Shown here piece after piece: positions 36,001 through 48,712 of a stretch of 64,000 nucleotides of DNA. The first letter of the stretch is position 1, and each line of letters begins with the position of its first letter. Position numbers and translations under genes: made by a program. The notes under the pieces are model-generated. The model saw only the letters and a list, made by a program, of their open reading frames with translations. It was not told where the DNA came from and did no database searches. The stretch spans positions 558,001 through 622,000 of the forward strand of contig JABTTQ020002837.1 of assembly GCA_016081115.2 (NCBI GenBank). Direction: 5' to 3'. This DNA comes from Rehmannia glutinosa. Lineage: Eukaryota > Streptophyta > Magnoliopsida > Lamiales > Orobanchaceae.

Positions 36001-38524
36001 AAGGCTAGAAGTAATAACAAAAACAACATGAAGAACATTCAATAAGGAAAACTTGAGTTAGATAAGCAAAATTATTATCAGATTTTCTACAAGCAAAAAA
36101 GAACGACGTTTTCTAGCAGCAGTGGAACCAAAAGTGGGAATTAGCTTACATATAATCACATTCATTGTTTAACAACTTCTGTAGATTTTAAGGTAATAAA
36201 TCGATTCCTTGCACATAGGAACACATTAAACTTAAACCCCAGTTCAGATCAGTCAGTACGCCTACGCCTTAAATTTCAACAACAATGTGGAATACACCAA
36301 ATTTATTGCCCCATAGACATTTCTATGATCACAATGAGCAAGAACCAACTACTCTTGTATCCTGGCATGCTCCCTCAATATATACTTGCAAATAAGATCT
36401 ATCTTCTAGTCTCCTTGAAACCATAAGAATCAATCCAACTCATTGTCAAGTCTCTGACAATGGTTTAAACAGTGTTCTGGGGTTTAAGAAAGACAGACTA
36501 GGATAATTCAAGATAAACTCCAATGATGGAATGGGAGATGATAAAGTAGGATAAGGATAAAAAAGGATGTTACATGATGCCTAAAATTACTTGTGGCTGG
36601 GCTCTGCAGTAAGGTCCACTTGGTTTTACCCATGATCTTGCATTCCTCACAGCTATGGTCACCCCTAATCCCTAATATTGGAGAAAGGAAAGAGAAATAA
36701 AAATATAAAACAAACACCCACTTTCAGGTGCATTGGTGTCTGATAATCAGGAGCACAAAGTGAAATGACAGCAGTATCGGATTACTTGGATGTAGATTAG
36801 ATCAATGGTCTAAGAAACTATTAGCTGCATGTAAACAATTTAATATATGAATTGGAACTGTAGACACGCTACAAAAATGTCAAAGGAACCAACTACATGT
36901 AAATCCCCCTCGATATTTCCACGGCATCCACAAGAATCAGCAAGTATTATTATGATATAGAAATAAGCAAAAAGGGACATGCAGATTTTTACATTCCAAT
37001 AGAAAGGAACTAAAGACTCCAAAATAATTGAAAAAATGTCAGAAACACTAATACTCTGACAAATGGTGAAATCAGAAACTACGCTATTCTTATGCAATTA
37101 AGAGAAAACAAATAACATAAGTACCAAAGAATGAAGACTAGAGGGCTTTCCAGATTGCTCATCAGGTAAATAATCAGCAATTGCGTTAGTAGCAACTAGT
37201 GCTCGAAGATATTCCGCCACTCCTCTACTATCTACTGCATGGGCCCGTTGTTCAAATCGCTCGATGACAGCCTCAGGGCTAAACAAAGCCAAATAGAAAT
37301 TCATTACACCTATTTGCAGCTTGATACCAAATCAAAATCTAATGTAAGGTGCAAGAAGCCACATTGAGGTGTTAAAAGTGCATACAAAGTTCTATAATTT
37401 AGTATCAGCATCTAAGTTAACTTAGAGACTCTGGCTGATAATCATGCAACCAATATAATTACACACTGGGATAATAACAAAAATTACCCCTAAGGTTCCG
37501 GTTAATTAAAAAACAAACAAATTTTTGAAAATTACACACACAAAGAAAAAAGTGAGGTTTGATTTTGTATTACACTTTGCCTCCTTCATAAGCAAAAACA
37601 TATCAAACACCCTTTTTACATTTGTAAAAATATTGCAATTTCCCCCTTACATTTAAGGCAGAATCAAACCTCAAGGGGTTTATTGTAATTTTCAAACATC
37701 TCCGAGTTTTTTTTGTAATTAGTCCAAACTTTAGGGGTAGATTTTGTAACTACCCATTACACATTTGAAAAGTCCATCAATAGCAATCAGTAGAATTTTA
37801 CTGCCTTCCACCACAATTTCACAAACCACACACTTAAGCAACAAGATATCACACATAGAACAACAACCATACGAACTCTACTCGCGAATGCTGCTACGCA
37901 ATTAGTTCCCTTATATTCAATCAACAACAAAAGCACAATTTTCGAAAGCATAGGCCCCGAGTAGTACCTATTCTTATTGAGCTCCGCCAAAAGCGCGCTC
38001 TGCTTATCAGCATCCTTAGGATTTGCATCAGCCTCAACAATCAACCGCTCCAACCGCTTCTCGTTACTCCAAAATGGCCACCAACTGAACCAATCCGAAT
38101 ACAAAACATTCGCGAACCCGTTTTTCAACCTCGCAAAAACTCCAATTAAAAACGCCACTACCGGCAATCTTTCCTTCAAATTCCCATTTTTCACTTCTCC
38201 CTCCACCTCGCCATTGCCGGAGGTTTCACCCACCACAGACGCATTACTCAACTCAATTACTTCGGGGTTTTTACTAAAAAGATTACTATCAATCGAGTCG
38301 CCAGCTGATCTTACACCCTCCGAATTCAACGTACAATAAAAACGAGGCCGCCGCAAAAATCTTGACTTTAGGGAAATCGAATTACTCAGCTTTCCATTAA
38401 TTCTTCTTGACAAAGACAAATGAGGGGACGAATTAGGAAAGCGTGGTTTTAGGGAAAGAGACAGAGGGTTTAATTGAGGGATTAAAGGCCTGTAAATTAG
38501 AGAAGCCTGAAGTGTTACCGCCAT
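30088..38524 (-). CDS. FTSH11: ATP-dependent zinc metalloprotease FTSH11, organellar
   Basis: Seventeen exons (minus): 38524-37968, 37278-37125, 35973-35881, 35793-35705, 35473-35350, 35081-34962, 34859-34809, 34661-34600, 34084-34027, 33290-33165, 33082-33002, 32803-32674, 32453-32305, 31798-31517, 31007-30918, 30833-30780 and 30249-30088. They join in frame to 793 residues, close to the family's about 800. The N terminus is Ser/Arg/Leu-rich, as expected of a transit peptide. One membrane segment lies near 285-306, then the AAA module: Walker A GSPGTGKT (385-392), Walker B IIFIDE (440-445), second region of homology (about 485-505). The protease site is HESGH (603-607) with a likely third zinc ligand at D681. 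In Arabidopsis FTSH11 acts in the plastid envelope and is needed for heat tolerance. The ATG at 38524 is used because the upstream extension starts with TTG. Confidence 0.95.
30367..30562. mobile_element. Mutator-type MITE in FTSH11 intron 16
   Basis: A short, worn copy (196 bp) of the TTATCTTT subfamily. CACAAATAA flanks it at 30358-30366 and 30563-30571, an exact 9-bp duplication. Confidence 0.8.
31173..31419. mobile_element. Mutator-type MITE in FTSH11 intron 14
   Basis: Starts GGGATAATTACATGAGG and ends GTAATTACCCC. The left terminus has lost the usual CAAAAACACCC block. Flanks AGAATAAAA and AAGATAAAA match at 7 of 9. Confidence 0.75.
31875..32158. mobile_element. Mutator-type MITE in FTSH11 intron 13
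   Basis: Starts GGGATAATTGC after a G-rich run and ends GTAATTATCCC. Arms pair over most of the length. No clear duplication. Confidence 0.75.
32672..32674 (-). other. GC splice donor (FTSH11 intron 12)
   Basis: On the minus strand the exon ends GGGGCAG and the intron begins GCATGT. The next exon starts ATCTTGCAAAT after ACAG. Only this non-canonical GC-AG intron keeps the frame through FNGADLANLVN, which is conserved in FtsH proteins. Confidence 0.85.
37468..37755. mobile_element. Mutator-type MITE in FTSH11 intron 1
   Basis: Starts GGGATAATAAC and ends GTAACTACCC. Flanks ATTACACAC (37458-37466, then one extra T) and ATTACACAT (37756-37764) agree at 8 of 9. Confidence 0.8.
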
Positions 38525-38832
38525 AGTAACTACTTCCAAGATTCAAGAATCAAAATTTTTTTTCCGAATATTTCAGGGTTTAACGAGAAATGGGGTTTCC
38601 AATTTAGGGCTTTCACGGTCAAAAACGGAACCCAGAAAACAAAAAAAGGAATTGAAATGGCATGCAACAACGTGTTGTTCTATCTCTCTCCTCCCCCACC
38701 AACAAGACTGGATTTTTACACAGAGAGAGATGGAGAGAGACACCAAGCATAAACCTTATCCGCCGGTTGAAATATGAGAAATGGTGTCATGGTGTGGGCT
38801 TTACAATTTTAAAAAGGAGAAATTTAAATTTA

Positions 38833-39119
38833 GGGCTAATTACAACAAGTACCCTTGAGGTTTGATCTAATTACAAGAAAACCCAGCTAACTTTCAAAAT
38901 TACAAAAAATACCCTCGAGGTTTTATTTTGCCTAACATTTAAATCCTTCATAAGCAAAAAATAATTCAAAATCACCCTTCATATTTATAAAAACATTGCA
39001 GTTTACCCCTTAATTTTAACACTGAATCAAACCTCAAGGATACTTTTTGTAATTTTAAAAGTTAGCTGAATTTTTTTGTAATTAGGTCAAATCTCAGGGG
39101 TACTATTTATAATTATCCC
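38833..39119. mobile_element. Mutator-type MITE upstream of FTSH11, exact 9-bp duplication
   Basis: A 287-bp fold-back, GGGCTAATTAC to ATAATTATCCC, with TTAAATTTA at 38824-38832 and 39120-39128. It starts 309 bp before the FTSH11 start codon, so it probably lies in the promoter. Confidence 0.9.
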
Positions 39120-39274
39120 TTAAATTTATTTTGAAAGAATATATTCCATCTTCTTAAATAGAAAGTTTATTATAAGGGTGTTTAACCCGAGCTCGATTCC
39201 ATACGAATATGTGGGTCTCATCTACTACATATTATTGTACTAAAAAAAGTTCAATTGGATTTGAAATATTTTTC

Positions 39275-40018
39275 CCAAAATAATAATTTTTTTTTTATTT
39301 TATTCATACAACTCAAAAACTAAAATTACAACTACAATCGTAGCCAACTGGCTATGAGCCGACATGACTAACTACAAGCCAAGCGGGGAATTGGTAAGAC
39401 CAATTCAGGTTCCACAACACGGACTAAAAAAACTACACACCCCAAACTCACCCACTCCACATTTGGGAGACTTCAAGACTTAATGGAGATCGTAACACAC
39501 TAGAAAAATCTAAAACCGGGCACGAGCAGCTACTACATACTGCAGAACAGAAAAAACTGATCCGCCTACGAGTTTCGCAAATCAACTGAGAATAGAAAAT
39601 ACGAACAAAATAAGAAAACTACAACAATCTATAGCTAAAAACGAGAAGAAAAAAAACAGAGAAAGAAAAAAAGAAAAGAAAAAAAAAAAAAAAAAAAATG
39701 AAAGATGCCTCTCCCTCACCCAAATCATCTGCCGCAACCCATCGTCTACTCAGTTCCGAGACACCTCCGTGAAGCTCCGACCCGCTTTTACCCTGGACCA
39801 AAAAATTTCGGCCACCTCGGATACCAAAGGACCGCCATTGTTGGCTAGCCCTCCATTAACAAACATGGAGGGGGAGGGGGGGGGGGGGAGGCTGTGTTGG
39901 GTGAGGGAGGGGAGAAGAAGAATACTAGGGTTTTTTTTCTTTTTGGGGTAGAGAGAAGGGGGAGAGAAGAAGAGAGAGAAGGGCAAATAAACAATAATAA
40001 TCCAAAATAATAATTTTT
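39275..40018 (-). mobile_element. Retroposed element with 17-bp target duplication and poly(A)
   Basis: CCAAAATAATAATTTTT occurs at 39275-39291 and 40002-40018. Between them lies about 710 bp that reads on the minus strand and ends in an A tract (T run at about 39287-39296) just after AATAAA-like sequence. This is the signature of LINE-mediated insertion. On the minus strand a short frame (39986-39750) encodes a Pro/Ser-rich leader and then SEVAEIFWSRVKAGRSFTEV before a stop. That piece is reminiscent of the start of plant LINE ORF1 proteins, but I am not sure. The element could be an internally deleted LINE or a processed pseudogene. Runs of A and G (39680-39698, 39870-39890) are also present. 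Confidence 0.65.
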
Positions 40019-40209
40019 CAAAAATGCCAAAAATAACCCCAATCAGAACTAGGGATTATAATTTGTTTTTCCTAATTTGTTGATATAGTCACTTTGACGA
40101 TACTGTCATGACATGAGTGTTACTCAAGGAATCGAAAAGCATTTAAAGGGTTATAAGAAAGGTTTATTCATTCATAATATACAAATGAATTATTAATAAA
40201 CTAATAAGT

Positions 40210-40604
40210 ATTTGAATCAATATGGTTACACGATTCTAATATGGGAGTGTTTTATCTTCTTTTTTAGTAATACAAAAATAACTATGAATTTTGAAGAAAA
40301 GGTGGGAGTGTTGATGCAATTGAATCACCAATATGGCCAAGAATGTGAGAGCTGGAACAAGAGATCCACTAGCTCGAAATCTCTACTAAACAACACAATC
40401 TTTAGAGAACTTCCAAACTCCAAGCCTCCCGAACCAAATTTCTCAAGCAACACTCTTCGATCAAGAACCGGCCAACACAAATGAAACTCGGTCTTCCACC
40501 ATTCCGAACACCAAGTCCTCCACAAAGCAACCTATGATCACACACTACCGATCAAGACTTGTATCTCATCATTCCCATCAAAAGAAACCGCATATTCTCT
40601 CTAA
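40210..40604. other. Unidentified sequence, left part, interrupted by a MITE
   Basis: A non-AT-rich segment that continues at 41207-41480 after the MITE is removed. On the minus strand it has a 66-codon frame (40525-40325) rich in Trp and Leu that I do not recognise. It may be an old retroelement piece. Confidence 0.35.
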
Positions 40605-41203
40605 GGGTGCATTTGGATGGCGGGATTTGGAAGGGAATTTAGGATGAGGAATTTGAAATCCTTAGCTAAACCCACACTCTTGTTTGGCTTATAAATCCAA
40701 ATCAATGGATTTCAAATCCATTTTTAAGTTTTAGTTCAATTTCCAAGGATTTTAAATCCATATTAAAACCTAGTTACTGCACACACTACACACACTTTAC
40801 ACATTTACACACAATGCACATACTACACACACTGTACACATTTACACACACTACATACTTACACACAGTGCACATATTCACACACACACACATATTCACA
40901 TGTAATAAAAGTTATATATTTCGTATTTTTATTAGTGGAAAAAAATTATAATTATTTAATAAAATTTAAAAAATAATTATACCTTTTAAATTTTTTTTTA
41001 TCAAAGTTTACGATGGATTTGAAATTCCTTCACAAATCCCATCATCCAAACATGAGGTAAATTTCATGAGGTAAATTTCAAATCCAAGGAGTTTGAAATT
41101 TCTTGGAATTTCAAATCCCTCCATCCAAATGGCATGTTTGGACTTCAAATCCAAAGAGTTTGAAATTTCTTGGAATTTCAAATCTCTCCATCCAAATGGA
41201 CAC
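40605..41203. mobile_element. Tourist-like (PIF/Harbinger) MITE
   Basis: Left end GGGTGCATTTGGATGG, right end (inverted) GTGTCCATTTGGATGG, flanked by TAA at 40602-40604 and 41204-41206. The TTTGGATGG ends and 3-bp TAA site fit Tourist elements. The centre (about 40770-40910) is a degenerate CACA-rich microsatellite, and the right terminus is duplicated (about 41092-41143 and 41152-41203). Confidence 0.8.
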
Positions 41204-41206
41204 TAA

Positions 41207-42070
41207 GAGAAAATACCCCCTCTCCTTGGAGGGGAGACATAATCATAAAAACAGGAAATATGAGGAAAAAAACAGCAAAAAACAAAGGAAGAAAAAAAAG
41301 AACCATATAAAGAAAAAGGAGAACCTCTCCCTCTCCAAACATCCCCTTCGTTGATGACCCATCCCCAGTCCGTCGCCACTGTCCACCCATTCGTTGTACC
41401 GAAACACCACAAATCTGCCACCAATCATCCTAAATCAACACTCTAATGCAACAAATCGAGTAAAAACTTGAACATCTACATGTTGGGGACTTGAGGTATG
41501 GGAAACATGGATCTAAAGCGCGAAAGGGAGTGCCCCACATAAAACAAAAGAAAATATGGAGGTAGGGGAGACTGGAGACAACTGTCGCCGACCAAGACCA
41601 AAACTGGTAAGGGGGAATGGAGTGACAATAAGTTGGCTTTTTTACTCTTTTAAGACAATTTCACAATAATAAAACAAAACTATCAATAACTATCACTATT
41701 TAAAACATATTTCACATAATTCTCAAGCGTTGGACTACAAAAGACCAAAACAATGTATGTATTGAATATACCATTCAGATCTGCTAACGGCACAGAATTG
41801 CAAGCATTTCCACTTTGAATATATATTGAAGCTGAACTAAGATGTACAGTACAGCCGCATCAAACACCGAAACAAACAACGGAAAATCTGAATCCCAACA
41901 CTCCATAGAATCCCAATAAGCATATTTAAGTCTAAAAAAGGAGCTCAGAAAGTCATTCACTACCAGAATCTTGCATTTGCAGCTCACGAAAAAAAGAAAA
42001 GGTAAAAGGTAAAAAAACATATCATAGTCAAAAGGGCCGTTTCACACCCAGTGACCTTGCAAGGTACTTG
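41207..42070. other. Intergenic, and 3' flank of PTBP3
   Basis: 41207-41480 is the right part of the sequence interrupted by the Tourist-like MITE, with long A/G-rich runs. From about 41780 it is probably the 3' UTR of PTBP3 (minus). No other gene seen. Confidence 0.45.
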
Positions 42071-45000
42071 CTATTGGTGATGATAAGGGCGCATCGGGGA
42101 TGAATGTGGTAGTCCATTCTGGGGATGAGACAGTACTGGGCCCGGGCCCATAGAAGGATTACCGGGGGGAGGCCCATAAGGGTAATTATGCATTTGCATT
42201 GGCATGGATTGAGGTATTGCTGGGCCGGCTGGATTCCAACCGGCTGAATGGGGAGGAATTGCATGTGGATCAGGAGCTGGAGCATATTGCGCTCCATTGT
42301 AAGCGTGAACACCTGGACCTCCGACTGGATAAGGTTGCTGTCCTAAAATCGATGGTTGAGAATTCAAAACTGGAGTGTTGGGGATGGTGTAGTCTCTGCT
42401 CCTATCATTATTGACCTGTAAAACACATACTACATCACGACCAATGCACAACTCCACCGAAATAGATTTTCAAACTAATTTTATTCAATTCTTCAAATTA
42501 AGCGAAATAGTATTGTGATTAAAAATCTTAGGAAATTCAAATTTGTTAAATAAGCTAATATTATAAATTAGTCAAAAAAATTAAACAGTATGACTTCGTA
42601 GTTCTTTGTTACCAATTGGGAGGGATCTCAATTCTCAAACCACAAATTCTTAAATGGTTTCAATGATGATTGAAGACAAATCAAACTCAAAACATATACT
42701 TCTTTAAATTTTAAGTTTTAAAATAATCTGTCAAATAAATAATAATAATAAACAAACATAAGGGATAAGATAAAGGCATGCATTTTCGACTTGGCGTTCT
42801 AAGTGTCTCACCTTTATGCTGAGATCAGTGTGTCGAGAATATGAGATATGAAGCTTGCAGTATCCTCCGTCGTATATGCAATGTCCTTCCAAGGCTTCCT
42901 TCGCAACAACAGCCGTCTGGACATCTGCAAGTCAACAGGATTATGAATATCCTAGAACTGCTAACTACTAGACTTCACGACAGAAAACTTCTACAGTCGC
43001 CCAAGTGGAATTAGTGATTTTAAACTCCAACATGAAACAGTCATTCATAAAGTATCTACGTAAGGAGTAAGGACCAAACTACAAAAGACTTGAACCCAAC
43101 CATGACCCCGCAACTACTTATTAACTAACCTATATTGATCAAGAGTCTTTTATGATTGTGTAGGGATTTCGCTTCTTTTCTATATCTTGTGCTCTTTCGC
43201 ATTTTAGTTCATCTTTCCAAGTGTTTTCTTCCAAAAAATTCATTTAAGTGACAGCTGAAAAAAGGAACAAGCATTAATGAGAGTTGACAATTACATCTTT
43301 CTTACCAGGATACTGAATCAAAGCTTGAAGGCCCCCATTTTTATCAAACATGGCAATTTTTAGGACAGGCCCAAATGATGAGAATACCTAAGCACAAGAT
43401 TAAATTACAGTTGAGCTGTTGAGGAATGATCCAATAAATAATGTCTAAAGCTTTCTGATGCTTGAAGGTGGTTACCGTATGTAAAACATCCAAAGTGACT
43501 GCATATTGCATGTTTTCAATAGAAGCAAGTAAAACATTGCTCTCTGGCTCCAGTTTTTTCCCATCAACTCCTAAACTGAACTGCAAGAAGCCAGGTGAAT
43601 GTCGTCAGATGTATAAGCAACAACATATATTCAACAAGAGAGAGGGGGATGGGGTTTAAAACTTATTAGTTATTAATTAAAGAGCTCATCCAGAATTTAC
43701 CTGGCCGCTTGCATCTATAGCTGAAGGTGCAACAGGGAGCAGAGGATTGGTATAGTCCCTAAATCAACAAATAACAAAAAATACAAACCTTAAAACATAA
43801 ATAGACGTCCTTAGGAAACAAACATGAGAGTTCCAAGTACAAGTTCATAGAACTAATGACAAAAATACAATCTTTTGATGTCCATTCTGATCTACAATAA
43901 TGCAATTGGCCAAAATCAAATTCAGTTTACCTACTACGATGACTCTGGAATTTCACACTTAGATCTGTATGTGCGGAATATGTGATCCTAAGTGAACATG
44001 GTCCCAGCTCTGGAATCAGATACCTGGCACAGGCCCAAGACAGAAGCAGTAAATCAGCATAGAGACGCATTTTGGCCACAAAAATGTACCTTTCACAAAA
44101 TATTTAGTAAAAATTGCTAATAGCTCATCCTCCAATTTGAGGAACTTGGATAGCACGAAAAGCAAAAGACATTTAGCACATAACCAAGTGTGATCAACTC
44201 GACGCTAAATGCGATACATGTCATAGCTTCTTAATTTCAAATTTTCACCTATATTGGTCAGTGAGTTGTAGCTCATATCCTTGTTTCTGCTTTTTATAGT
44301 TTCGTTTACTTGTCCCTATCCCACCCAAAATATGATTACATTACCGATTTAGGCCATCCCTGACCTATACGAGCATAAGTTAACCAGAACGGTCCTAAGT
44401 ATAGAAGGTAAGGCGACTAGAAATAACTTCACAATGAGAGGTAAAGTGGGGTAAGGAACATGCATGTACCCCTTTAGCAGATTCTTAATAAAGCTGCTGA
44501 AAGATGTCCAGCCCCAATGTATTTCATATCAGTTGGGGTACATCCAAACCCAAATATAAAAATCCAGATCACCTTGGAATGCTTCTTCCATCAAGGGCAT
44601 CCTTGGCTGCAGACGCGGTCTCTGAATCAGAAAATTGCACCAGAGCCTAATGGAGGAGAAACATGGAAATTACAAGAAAGAAACAGGAATCTCCTATGAT
44701 CAAGAAAAAAAATAATCGCTTGAAATAAAGCTTTACGCAAGAAAGACACCTGAAAACCTGCTGTCTTCTCAAAAGTAGTAATCTTATGTACGAATCCAAA
44801 TGCAGAAAATACCTGCAAATCAGACAAGATTTAATTACTGTAACAGATAAAATATATACTAGTTATAGATTATGTCCATTGCCCTTTCAAAGGTCAAATA
44901 GCACATGGCAACTAATAAAAGAAAAAAGAATTAAAAGCAAAGCTCGGTTCCATCATTCACACATCAAGACTTTTCAGAGATAGAAAGGACCAGACACCGA

Positions 45001-46951
45001 AATGTTTTGAGAACCCTTCATTATATAAGAACTTAATGATCACACAAAAAGAAAAATGCTACAGATATTGTGCTGGGCCTTCAGCAAGCTGTAATCAAGG
45101 GATTATTTCAAACAACTACAAAATTAGGAAATTTTTGTATCAGACCAAAACCTAAAATCATCCTAACTCCCAATTTCTCTGTTAAAAGCAGAAACTAATA
45201 AAAGAAGTAGAAAACTGGATGCTCTCAAATTATATAACAGGAAGTCGGAAAAATGAAAACAAAAAGTAGGGAAAAAATATTGCAACAATCCATATAAATT
45301 AAGCAAAAAATATTTACCCAAAACCGTAAAAATCCTCATCTGATTAACAAAATACAGAACAAGAAGACACCATAATCGTGTCAAAATGGGCCAAATCGGA
45401 AATTTAAAAGGAACGGTGTGACTGCTTGGCCTTCCGTTCCACTCCTTTCCATTTCTAGAGAGAATAGTTTGAAAAAGTTATTTGGAAAAAATAGAATAAA
45501 TGTTGATAGTGTGATTGGATATGAGATGAAAATGTAAAGATAAATGTTGATTTGATGGTCTTTCAGTAAAATAATGAAATGATGTGATTGGTGATTGGAA
45601 AGTATGAGTGTGAATAGTGTTTTTTTATATGAAGTGTAACGATGACAGTGGATGTGAGGTGTTTCAGTGAAATTATAATTGGATGTGATTGATGATTGAA
45701 AAATTAAAGTGGGTAAATAGTGTATTTTTCGTAAGTAATTCAGAAGCAGTCACCTGTCGGAATAAAAAAAAATCTAGAGAAAATTTTACAAAAATCTTTC
45801 CCAAGCAATCGCAGCTAACTTTCTCGATAGTTGCAAAACTGCCAATAACTTTGTCACGTTTCAGATTAGGTTGGGTATGATAACCTAAGGCATTGAATTG
45901 TTCCTTGCACCCCAAGTTTCAGGTATTATACCAGTTACAATCATTGTTGTCCTGAGCAACATTAGTTAAAAACAGTTTACAAGATCTCCTTTTAACATCA
46001 AAAGTTAAAAAAGGTAAAACACCATTAAGTGTGAGAGGAACAAAAAGGAAAATCAAGATTCAAGATCAACACAAGAGTTACCTAACTATTAGAACACAAG
46101 AACAAATAATGGATACAGAAATCCAAAAAAGAAAGGAAAAAAAATTATCTGAGGTTTCTTAAAAAGTTAGGGATAGAATCATGAAGAGGAAGAAGGGAAG
46201 AAAGAGCCAGTGTTAAGCAAGGAGAAAGAAGACAAACACACATGCGCTCTTTCTCCCGATGCAATAAGCTGCCATTGAAGGTATTTCCTTGACATGTGCC
46301 TGCTGATTCATTCAGACTCTTGTCAAATAAAAGCTAGACAAAGCACGACATACTACAATCTAGACACAAAAATATCATACACAACATCCATATATTGTCA
46401 GTAAATTTGCATTGGGCCGAGTTCGCGATGAAGATGCTCAGTTCCTTACCAAGTGTAGGACATCAATACTGACAAGACGTGCATCATTCCCTTCAATTGT
46501 TACCAAAAGTACATTTCCAGCAACATCTGCAGTAGTTTTGTTGTTCACTATTTCTTGCCTGTTGGAATATTGTAGGTAGACGGTTTTCCCTCGTACCTGA
46601 GCTGGCTCAGATGATGATGCGTAATATGATATCATAGCAATAGCTTGATTTAGTTCTGCCTATAAAATATGACAATGTAGAAAGCAACAAGGTCAAATCA
46701 TAGAAAAATAGAAACCATACAAAATTCAATGAAACCCAATAAATCAAGCAACACTTTACACTTACGAATTCAATAAAAGCTTGGTTTCGATTGGCTCCAA
46801 CATTACACTTTGTATTAACAACTTTCCCAAATGGCTTCCCCAGTTCGATCAATTCCTCTTCAGTACATTCCCATGGTAAATTCCTCAAATGGAGAACCTT
46901 GGATGGAGGTTGGGTGTAGCGGAACTGCGGCTGGCTGGAAACAGATGACAT
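42071..46951 (-). CDS. PTBP3: Polypyrimidine tract-binding protein homologue 3
   Basis: Ten coding exons (minus): 46951-46766, 46659-46450, 44812-44750, 44646-44573, 44023-43931, 43758-43701, 43580-43476, 43387-43306, 42924-42812 and 42415-42071. They join in frame to 442 residues. Three PTB-type RRMs are visible at about 18-95 (KVLHLRNLPWECTEEEL), 111-190 (NVLLVTIEGNDARLVSIDVL) and 243-320 (NVLLASIENMQYAVTLDVL), followed by a Pro/Gly/His-rich tail. PTB proteins bind pyrimidine-rich RNA and regulate splicing. The three-RRM layout and length (Arabidopsis protein about 430) fit PTBP3, not PTBP1/2. A leader exon ends at a GT donor after 47923 and joins an acceptor (TTGTAG) at 46958. Intron 2 of the coding part (44813-46449) is 1.6 kb and holds AT-rich repeats. 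Confidence 0.93.
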
Positions 46952-46957
46952 TCCGCA

Positions 46958-47922
46958 CTACAACCCTAGCTGAAAAATTGTCAACTAAATTTTTATTTCC
47001 ATTAGGACCATCACCATTACCAACCGACCATATCAAATCAACTTCACTCAGTCTATATAAATTATTTAATCACAAAGGCATACCATGTCACAAGAAAGAT
47101 GTATAAAACTCACACAACCAAGGCCATGTTCCATGTCTTATCTAATTTCATTGAGACATTCATTCGGTTGTGAAGTAATTAACCCCAAATGATCGAAAAG
47201 TACATAAGGAAACCACTCTCTCACATACATACTACAGCCTACAGGTTCTTCTTCATTTACTTGAGAATATATGCCTTCTATACTTTCAACTTTCACCAAC
47301 CAAATTCCCTGAGAATCCATGAAATCCGCGTTCGGAAAATTTTCCAAGTTTGAATTGATTTTTTCATTAAATCTCGATTCCCATTCCATACCACCAAGGA
47401 AACCCTTTTGCTGAATAAATAATACAGCTGGATAGTCAACAGAACCTTTCACCACATGTCATCAAACTACATCAAAGCATCATGCAGGAAATCCACTTAA
47501 CATATAAATTTCATCTTAACATCACCCATAAACCTATTTCAGATATATATCTATATATAAGCAAAACAATAAGCTAGTGAATCCTCAATCTTTAAACTAA
47601 ATATAAAAGCAAAAATCCAATTCCAAGAAAAGAAAAAAAAAAAAAACTAATCCAAATCATCAATAACACACTACACATACTTTTCCAATAAATAGCGCAC
47701 ATAATAAACAAAAATCCGCTAGAAAAATAGATCCCCCACAAATTGAAGTTAATTTAATTTGCCACAAATTAACAATCCCACCGATTCAGCTATTAAACAA
47801 ATGGCCACAAACCAATATTCGTATCTATAAACGCAAACCCTTACTTAAGACCGAAGAAAACCTGATTGAAATTGAAAATCAATTTCAATGCTACGGCAGA
47901 AAGGTAAACATCGAGAAGTTAC
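46958..47922 (-). other. 5'-UTR intron of PTBP3
   Basis: The donor CTTCAG|GTAACT on the minus strand and the acceptor GGTTGTAG six bases before the ATG define a leader intron. A 105-codon minus frame inside it (47455-47138) has no recognisable domain. Confidence 0.55.
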
Positions 47923-48212
47923 CTGAAGGAAGAATTAAGAAATAAGGGTTCACAGAGCGCGGAATAGCTGAAAGCCTGAAACAGCCGATCGAAGTGAAGA
48001 GAAGAGATTACCCTTTTTCGATTATTATCGATGGGTGGGGATGGAGGCGTACAGAAGCATAGATCTTGCGTGGCTGGCGTAATTTAGTCATGGGCCATTC
48101 GGAATGAAAATATGATATATTGGGCCGAACTATTTTTCCCGTTCGCATAGTTTTAGCCCAAGACTAAGATTTGCCACACATTTTTGTCTACTACTACAGT
48201 TATTCTCGAGTC

Positions 48213-48712
48213 TAGGGTTGTAAACGAACCGAGCCTGAACGAATGAGGGTTGTTCGTGTTCGTTCGTTTATTTTAAAAGGTTATTTGTATTCGTTTGTTT
48301 AATTCATGAACATGTTCACGAACGGTTCACGAACATGCTCATTAATTGTTCATGAACAATTATATGAACACGTGTATAAAAAAGTTAAATACACCTTGTT
48401 CATGAACACTCAACTAAAGATAAACGAATATTATGATGATTGCAAATATAAATAGATTGTAATAATTAAACTAAAAAACTTATTTTTCATAATAAAGTAA
48501 TAAATATTAACCAATAAATGTATAATTAATAATTAAAAATTGAATAATAAACAAACATCAAACGAACACTAAATGAACATGTTCGTGAACAGTTCATGAA
48601 CATAAACGAACAAATTTTCTTGTTCATTTATGTTCATTAAGCTTAATAAACGAACGCTAACCGAGCTCGTTCACGAGCTGTTTGTCGAAAGTTCCGTTCA
48701 TTTACAGCCCTA
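48213..48712. mobile_element. hAT-type MITE with exact 8-bp target duplication
   Basis: A 500-bp element with ends TAGGGTTGTAAACGAACCGAG and, inverted, TAGGGCTGTAAATGAACGG. CTCGAGTC flanks it at 48205-48212 and 48713-48720. The arms are rich in GAACGAACA / TGTTCGTGAAC repeats. It lies between the divergent PTBP3 and PPR genes. Confidence 0.92.

Noticed and set aside
39620..40042. Several overlapping frames of 60-78 codons
   Set aside because: Mostly low-complexity Pro/Phe/Lys runs; only one is kept as a possible remnant inside the retroposed element.
47138..47455. A 105-codon minus frame in the PTBP3 leader intron
   Set aside because: No recognisable domain and it lies within a well-supported intron; it may be an old remnant but cannot be supported.
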